Source: Apostichopus japonicus (Eukaryota > Echinodermata > Holothuroidea > Aspidochirotida > Stichopodidae). From it: a DNA stretch of 64,000 nt. Shown here piece by piece: positions 56,271 to 64,000 of the stretch. Both the position numbers and the translations under genes were made by a program. The stretch covers positions 15,559,501 to 15,623,500 of the forward strand of contig NC_092566.1 in assembly GCF_037975245.1 (NCBI RefSeq). Reading direction: 5' to 3'. Each line of letters opens with the position of its first letter. The first letter of the stretch is position 1. The notes beneath the pieces were generated by a model. It was not told the DNA's origin, did no database searches, and saw only the letters and a list, made by a program, of their open reading frames with translations.

Positions 56271-58980
56271 TTTTCTACATGTGGTCTCCTCAAGTTTCAC
56301 ACATGGAGACAAAATTACTGTGGACATCGTCATCCATACCCTTGACATTGATGTACAGTACAATATATATAATTGAAAACGTAATGAGAAGTACTGTACA
56401 TGCCTTGTGGATTTCAACATATATGGTCTCCTCAATTTTCACCCATAAAAAAATATTGTGTTGTCATCCATATGATTGTACAGTAGATGGAGCTAATTGC
56501 AAAATAGATTTTCTCATCTGTGCTTTTTATTCATTTGAAACTTGCTCATGAAGATGAAGTTCAAATTAAATACTTTAATGGAAATGAATGAAACATGATC
56601 AGCGACAATCAGACGCATACAAAGTATATACAGAAGAAACCATCTCGGCGAGCTATGTAAAAATAATGGTGCCAGTTAATGTTTGCAGCAATATTAAAGA
56701 ATAAATTGTAAATCATTTCTGAGTCTTTGTGCATCATAAACTGTATATAATAATATCATCCAGGTGTGACTGTGTTTTGTTGATTCAATGTCAGATTTAT
56801 ATTTTGAGCACTAGTCAAGTATTATAGCTCCAACTCATCATTCATCAGTTGTCGCATCTGCATGTGTGGTCTGTGTTTCATTAGCACCCTTCTTTTTTTT
56901 CTTCTTCTCAGAAGCGTAAACTTTCCTGGTAGTACGTCATACGGGCTCCTCATAAACATCAAAGGTTTTAAGTACAGTACAGTTCTTGCAATCATACAGT
57001 ATATACTGTACATTCTGTACATTGCACATTGTAGTATTTTCATTCACCATATATATATATACTACAGTACTGTTTACTACATATCTTAACTTTAAGTCAT
57101 CTTTTTCAGTCTGAAATATGCTTGCATGTAATTTGTTTTGTTTGGGGTGAGGGAAGGGGGCAGAAAATCACTATTAGCATGAAAAGTGTGGCCAAAATTG
57201 GCTTAAACTTTCGATTTTGCCTAATGGTGAAACATATATGTACATTACTTCACTATAAACAATAAACAAGATAATCATAGTCTTATAAATTTGGAAGGGA
57301 AGAAATTCCAATTGTTCAATCAGGTGTTTTGAAATCTACTGTAGTCTTACAGTAGCCCAGCTGCTCATTACAGTAACGTAAGTGTGTATTATGTTACACT
57401 TTTAGAATTATTACTTGTCCACACAAAATTATCCTTCAGGTTTCAACAAAGTTTTAGCAGACTTAATTTTGAAACATACTGTACTCTTTGCCGTCTTCGG
57501 TACAATCTGGGTATACACTTGATCTGTGTAACAACAGCATTTGAATGCCCTATCTGTTTCAAACAATATATATATCAATTATATGAAAACAAAAAATTCT
57601 ACAAATATCAAACAGACACAATGACTGATATAAGTCAAGCAGTACAGTAGTTTACAACACCTGACTGTTTAAATTATTAGTAATTATATTCTCCTTGAGA
57701 GAGAGGTAAAGATAACTAGATCAGCTGTTTAAGACTGTTGGTGGTCAAGTTCAGGATTCTTGACTGATGAAGAATATTTTGCTACTGTCCCACTATACTC
57801 AGTAAGAAGGCTACTGATTTCAGTGACTCAGTCATATATAGCACAGTGAATTTATTAATTTAATACATGCATGTTCACCATTTAATGTTCTCATCAAATA
57901 ATGAATATTTATACATTGTTCATTGTCTACAAATCTGTGACATATTGTGTGGCAATTTGCCCAGTGAATCATTTCGCTCTCCGACACCTGGTACCAACAC
58001 TAAACTGTGCCTGAAAATACTACCATGTACAAATTCTGTACTTCTGTACCTGAACATACATTTGGCCAGTGTGTTCAAATCTGCTACTTACACCCGGGAG
58101 TTGTTATGGAAACGCCCTGCTTACACTACTGTATGTCATTGCATCTGTATAGCAGTTTACCCAGTTTAAATAGCATGTTGATATCCAACACCTAGTCCAA
58201 ATAATTTATGTGAAAGACTACCTGAGAATACTACCAGGTACAAATACTACAGGAAATATTATATGAAAATTATATAATGTTTCAGTTGGCAGTCTGTACA
58301 AATATATGCTTTAAATAATACTGTACCTCTTTGCATACAAGTGTTTGTGAACTTTGTGTACACATTTAATGACATACATTCATTTACCCAGTCTGTATGC
58401 CATTTTGCTATCCGATATTACCAAACATGTACACTGTTTCCTTGCACAGCAGTCTTTGAAACTCTTACACTACATTATAATGTTTTAATAGTGCTCAGTC
58501 AACTGACTATTTACTTGTTTTATTAATTACTTTTTTTCTTTTCAAATTTAAACTGCTTTAATTAATGAGTCTATTTCTTTGTTTTATTGATTCTCCAGTT
58601 CAGGGAAGAAAGGACATGAGAGAACAGTTAAGGTTGTAAGGTCAATTAGTTTACCATCCAGCTCTAATAACTTAAATCTGAGTAAACTGAAACAGAAACT
58701 GTTTACATAGATCTAAAAACAGATCAATAACCTTAATACACTGTTTTGATTTCGTAGAGTTCTCCGTTCTAAGAGACCCCAAAGACAAAATCAATAATTA
58801 TACTTTTGCTATCATGCAATGATCTAATTTAAATGGCCATAAGGAGTAGTCATCCATTTTTCCCCCTTTTTTTTGTGCTAAATTTTTACATGATATGGAT
58901 ATAGTTTGATATGATCACGTTTTGATTGATACTCGTTTGTTATTTTACAACATTTCACGCCAAGGAAACTAGCATAATGT
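56271..58980. other. Intergenic, no gene recognised
   Basis: A/T-rich with scattered TACTGTA/TACAGTA and (TA)n near 57050; no supported coding sequence. Confidence 0.45.
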
Positions 58981-59180
58981 ACAATCAGGGAGTTGTTAAG
59001 GAACAACTCCCTGGTACAATGTATAGATGACAAGAAATAAGTCATGAATACATGTACGGTCTTTGTACAGGGAATAAATTAATTTTCAAATTTTGTGACA
59101 TAGCAGTTTAGAAGTCTATATAATGTACAATCAGGGAGTTGTTAAGGATCGAACAACTCCCTGGTGCAATATATAGATGT
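58981..59180. repeat. Two copies of a perfect hairpin in a 146-bp direct duplication
   Basis: Hairpin 1: CAGGGAGTTGTT (58986-58997), loop AAGG, AACAACTCCCTG (59002-59013). Hairpin 2: the same arms at 59132-59143 and 59152-59163, loop AAGGATCG. Flanks (GTACAAT before, CAAT and ATAGATG after) are shared. Confidence 0.9.
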
Positions 59181-60407
59181 CAAGAATTAAGTCTGATATA
59201 CCTTTTTTACAGGAAATAATTTAGAATCTGTCAAGTTTTGTAACATATACAGCAGTTTGAAGTCTCTGAAGTTCGTCTCTTGTAAAATAATAATGTACTT
59301 TGATTCCTCTGTCAAAAACTGCATTATAACACAGTACATCTATTAATTACTTGTACAGTATATATAGCAGTTTGACCACGTACTTAGCTCAGGACTGTCT
59401 TGAAAATACCTGTCTCCATTCTATACATTGAGCTAAATAGAGGGCGCAGTGTTAAAACATAAATTTCCAGTCATGCCACTTGGTGACTTGGGTAGATGGG
59501 AAAGTGGAAATGTTAAGTGGAGACAGGTAAGTATCATTGCCTGTAAATCCCCCAAACTGGTCATTATTTCATTTTGTGGGGATCTTGCTTGTGATACTGG
59601 ATAAATGATTCCCTGATGTAATGTTTTGTATACAACATGTACAGTGTACATGTACTGTATGCAACATGTACAGTGCAGTATACGTGTATATTAGTTCAAT
59701 TAGGGAGCACAGTTTATACAGATTTTACATTACTTTTACTATGAAATGTTTCATAAACCTGTACCAAGTTGTTTCCAACATGCACAATACCTACAGGAAT
59801 AAATTTGGTTTGTTAACGATTGCATAAACACTATATAGCCTACTGTACTGTACATAACGACTTTAGGCGAAGTTCATTCACTACCAAATTCTATGTGAAT
59901 TGATGTTTGATGTTTGTTTCAACGCTTCAAGATTTTTGGGAGGCGCTTTATAAGTAGTATTTATTATTATTATCATAATAAATGCTAGATTTTCAACCTC
60001 AGTTTGATCATAAACTAGCAAAGTTGTTGAAAATAAATTTACCATTTCAGTTACTGTATGTACAGTACACCACATATATACTGTACAGTATATAGTCAGT
60101 GTAAATGGTTTTCTGAATAGGTTTGGTTTGCAAGGTTGACAGTTTTGAATTCCTTAGCTAATGCAATCAATCCTTCGCTCTGAGATTGCCATTGTCGAGG
60201 TACTGTTACTACTGTACAGTGTGCCAGAACAGAGCATCCATACAGAATGAATTACTGTATATGGCAAGCTCGTCTGTGAAAAGGGATCTTGAACATTCTC
60301 ATTAAGGTCGTCAATATTTGGCCAATCAAAGAAGATTCCAATGTTTGAAATTAATTTATTAAATTCTTGCTATCAGCTCAGATTATACAGTAGTGGATCT
60401 ATGAAAG

Positions 60408-60757
60408 ATGCATCGGTCTACTGTCTTAAATACGCGCCTCTTGAATGACCTGCCAGCTGAACTCAGAACTGTTTCTAGTCTTACAACATTCAAGTCAAAG
60501 CTGAAAACCTACCTTTTTTTAGACAGCATTACTGCAATATTTAAACTGTGTATTAAATTCTATTCATGTGCAATACTCCAACAAACTCCAACATGCATGC
60601 TTTTTATTTTTCATACTCATTTATATTGTATTTTATTCTGCATTTTTACTACATATTTTATGTCATATATTGTTTTATTTACTGTTACATAGCGTTTTAG
60701 AGCACTTTTGTGGATTTCACGCTACAGTTATAAAATAAATTATTATTATTATTATTA
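60408..60757 (+). mobile_element. LINE 3' end relic (CR1/L2-like)
   Basis: Frame with LLNDLPAELRTVSSLTTFKS then KLKTYLF, the typical C-terminal signature of CR1/L2/RTE-type ORF2 (WN.LP..LR...SL..FK..LK.YLF, with the Trp lost). About 230 bases of 3' UTR end in (ATT)n at 60737-60757. 5'-truncated and dead. Confidence 0.7.
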
Positions 60758-60959
60758 AATAGATACGAAGCAGCTGAACATCCGGCTTATCGTTTGTAGA
60801 GCCTCGTCATTCTCTTTACATATCTAAATAATAATTCAGTCGCTATGATGTTAACACTCTTAGGTGTTTGTGATACTAACAGATTACTGAGTTCTTCCAT
60901 TCGGTAATTAGACGTAATTACATACACAACTGCCTGATTGGTTTCAGGTTGACAGCCTG

Positions 60960-61055
60960 GTTAAGTTAGTCTACACAAGTAGACTGTACACAAGTAGACA
61001 GTACACAAGTACACAAGTAGACTGCCTGGTTAAGGCAGTCTACACAAGTATACAG
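60960..61055. repeat. Short tandem repeat ACACAAGTAGACTGT
   Basis: Four to five irregular copies of ACACAAGTAGAC(T/A)GT, with the phrase GCCTGGTTAAG at both sides. Confidence 0.8.
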
Positions 61056-61445
61056 GTTTTGCAGTATCTGTGGTACTGTATAAACCACTAACAATACCGA
61101 ATATTTAAATCATACTCCTTTAAAGCATTGCTAATATTGCCAGATTGTGACTGACTAATATTTCTTGACTGTGCAAGATCATCATAATTAACTTTCCTAC
61201 CTCCTCCCCAATGTTTGCTTGCTCATAATTTGCCCCCAACCCTCCCTCCGATTCCCCACCCCTCCCTCTGATCCCCCAAATTTTTGCGTTCCCAAAAATT
61301 GCTTATAGTTTTTCAAGAGTACAGTACTTTCCAAAGAAATTCTCATTTTTCTGTCATGACCATGCCAATTCTCTCCCAGATCTTGAGACGCCATTATAAC
61401 TTTACGTTGTAATTTTTTTTAAATTTCTCATTGCGGAGAATTGCT

Positions 61446-61829
61446 TTAAAGGGTGTGAAGACTCGCGCAAAAAGAAACGTCTAATGCCGGTAATCTGACC
61501 TACTGTAGTTTCGAATGAGGTGTAACAGAAGTGTTAGACACCACCATCGATCCCAGAAAATACACACACAGCTTGCTACTGTACCGTCGGTAATTAGACA
61601 CTAGTGTACAGTCAGTACATACAGCTGCGGTCAATACCCACAGCACAGTGTACAAACGATACAGTGATGGACATCTCAGGTCCAGCTAAAGATAACAAGG
61701 TATCACGTTTCATTACTGTCTGCATTTTGTAGTGACAAGAGAAACCTTCACTTGCAACTGCAAGCAACGGAAAGTTAACTTTTTAAAGATGGCAGCATGC
61801 TGTTTGGGGCGAGTCTTCAATTCCTTTAA
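61446..61829 (+). mobile_element. MITE family A, copy 3
   Basis: TTAA-flanked; ends AGGGTGTGAAGACTC and GAGTCTTCAATTCCT. Carries TACTGTA at 61501-61507 and 61577-61583, where copy 1 has plain TA. Confidence 0.9.
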
Positions 61830-62956
61830 GGCTGGCGTTAATATGAATGCTTTTTAACTTTAACAATGGAGAGACTGTGATTTGAAGTTCCTGTTATACA
61901 GTATTTCATGGCAACATTAGCAACCTTTAACCTTAAAAAACTTCAACAAGATCTGTTAACTTTCAAATTAAACTTACAAAACTAGATGACAAACTGCTGT
62001 ATGTCCTTGTATGCTAGTACAGTACAGTAGTTCCAGAGGCATTCTGTATACAGTTAGATAACTATATATTGGTGTTATTAGTGGCTTCTCTGACAGTAAT
62101 TGAATCCATGACTGCCCTGTGTGAGCTCAGCAAAATTGTTCACCATGGTCAAAACATTTCCTCATAATATACATGCTTGCCAATTAATGTCCTGAACAAT
62201 GAAACCATTGTCATAAAACATTTGTCACATTAAACAAATGTGGTGGTTATAGTCTCCAGAGCTTCAAATGGGTAATCAGTTTGGCAAAAATGTATAATCT
62301 GAGGGGGGGGTTTGGGTGGGTGGTGATGATATTAGTGCCAAACTGAGGACTGTCAAGAAAGACATGTACAGATTTGGCCAGCTTTATAATAGGCATGAGC
62401 TTTCTCCGCGAATTTGCAGAATATCAGTGATTTCTTTTCTACCTCGGGACAAAAACTATTATCCTAACACACTGTAGCATATGCAAACTGGAGCCTATAC
62501 CGCAATTTTTGCAAAGTTCTGTGATTTGTTTTTACCACAGGCTCATCCCTGTTATAATGACATGCATAATGAGGCATTATAATTGCAGCGTCTTTCCAAA
62601 CCATTCAGCAACTTAAAGAAAGTAATTGTTTCTCCCGATCGTAAACTTATAGTACTATCTTCACCTTTGCTGAGCCTTCCATCCAGCTGTCAAATGCAGC
62701 GTCCGCACTGGGGGCTCTTAAAAAGCTGTCGACGGACCGTTTTCATAGCTTTGCACGACCATAAACCTGGCTCGTGCATGAACGGCGACTTGATTTAACT
62801 TCAATTGAAGACATATAAAATTGTTTAATAATTCAGAAATATGTAGTTAAATAAAAGGTATGGTACCTGTGGAGACAACACGATCTCGACTGTATAATTG
62901 ATGGATGGTGCCTTTTATAGATCATTTATCGGACTCAGTATATACTGTCATCAAAG
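61830..62956. other. Intergenic, no gene recognised
   Basis: No feature beyond a G run near 62302 and several TACAGTA sites. Confidence 0.4.
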
Positions 62957-63118
62957 ATGGAAGATGTAGAGAAAGAAAAATGTAAATATGGTCGAGAGTG
63001 GAAGATAAGATCTGCAGTTATAAGACTGAAGCAGCAGAGGTCCCTTGGTAAATTAGATTCAGAAAACGTGAGAGAAAAAAAGAAGAAAAAAAATCTCAAG
63101 TTTGAGATACTAGGATGA
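62957..63118 (+). CDS. Small basic ORF, 53 codons, possible first exon
   Basis: MEDVEKEKCKYGREWKIRSA, VIRLKQQRSLGKLD and a Lys-rich end, then TGA. Possible donors lie inside (CTTG|GTAAAT, AAC|GTGAGA), so it could open a gene beyond the window. No family recognised; it may be chance. Confidence 0.2.
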   Translation: MEDVEKEKCKYGREWKIRSAVIRLKQQRSLGKLDSENVREKKKKKNLKFEILG

Positions 63119-64000
63119 TAAGATCCAGGGTTTTTGGAGTAACTGTACATGTGTACTCATGGTTGTTACAGCAATAGAGGCAACTACCATTTGGTCAGTC
63201 TTTAAAACAGATATTTCAAGGCTACCATTTTGCAAAATTCAGCAAATATTTGCAGAAAGTGAACAGACCTGTGGTTTTATGATTTAATGTAATCAGAGAT
63301 ATACTGTAATATGTTAGTCTGCCTTCAGTGCACTGTACATGGTACATCAATAAAGATTTTCTGTCAAACTTAAGCTTCAGAATTTTCACCTACAGTACTG
63401 CCTGTAGTCTCTTTTCCCATTACCCACATTTACAAATTATGCAAATTAATCAGAAAATTAGAATAATTTCTGTATTTGAAATTAAACTTGACCATTTTGG
63501 TATATTGCAAAAGTACCAAATCACTCAGAAAGAAGTACCTTAAATTATTTATCTAGCAGGACCGTGGAAAAAGTTTTGCCATTCTTATCCTGTCCGTTCT
63601 ACCGACAGGTTCTAAATTATTTATAATGTCAAACTTTATCCGGCTCAAATTTTCATATTCACCAACACCTTCCAATTTGTCAGTATTTTTTTAATTCTTT
63701 TGTTTTTAACCTATTTATATACTCAGTGCAATGATCGACAACATGACAGAGGTTGAGTTTTTTGAAGTTTGCATAAATTTATGGGTTTGAATATGTACAG
63801 GAAGTTTGCATCAATTTATTGGTACTGTACTGTACCTGGTCTCTGTTCAGTTGAGAACTTACATTACAGACTTAAGTTTAATAACATTGCCTTGTACCAA
63901 CATGCAAGTTCTTGGCTCTGTAAAAGTGTTGTACAATATGTCAAAATGATCAAATGAATTTCACAGAATGTTTAGGAATGATCCCCAGGTACCTTTAACA
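63119..64000. other. Intergenic, no feature
   Basis: A/T-rich; no supported gene. TACTGTACTGTA occurs near 63823. Confidence 0.4.

Overview
The window is animal nuclear DNA: AT-rich, with short coding exons split by long introns at GT/AG sites, tRNA-derived SINE-like repeats, LINE relics, TTAA-flanked MITEs, one 8-bp-TSD DNA element and many minisatellites. Gene structure and repeat style suit a marine invertebrate deuterostome, perhaps an echinoderm; that placement is inference, since no species-diagnostic gene is present.

Left part (991-23034, + strand): 17 exons of USO1/p115, the golgin-like vesicle tether. Their phases all agree and give 904 codons plus stop. The first roughly 100 residues lie upstream of the window. 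Its introns hold a SINE, MITEs, a LINE relic, a G-rich tract, a 1.8-kb 32-bp minisatellite and a 51-bp array grown out of an exon end together with its splice donor.

Middle (28822-35909, - strand): a five-exon gene, tail-to-tail with USO1, encoding a 914-residue Ser/Arg/Asp/Glu-rich, probably nuclear protein with recurring S-[IV]-[KR]-x-R-L-G motifs. I cannot name it with confidence; RNA processing or export is an inference.

Right part (about 36-64 kb): no gene I can prove. It holds MITEs, an intact non-autonomous hAT-like element, SINE-like and LINE fragments, small hairpins, a possible untranslated exon and a very high density of the 7-mers TACTGTA and TACAGTA.

Main discovery: where repeat copies inside the window can be aligned, many TACTGTA/TACAGTA sites are 5-bp insertions that turn a plain TA into TA-CTG-TA or TA-CAG-TA. 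This is the footprint expected from excision of a Tc1/mariner-type transposon whose ends begin with CAG. I found eight clear paired cases, one of them nested, so the region looks like a fossil record of transposon excision. Second: the 51-bp array duplicates a USO1 exon end with its donor about 20 times, and the first two extra units stay in frame, so alternative donor use could lengthen the coiled coil by 17 or 34 residues.
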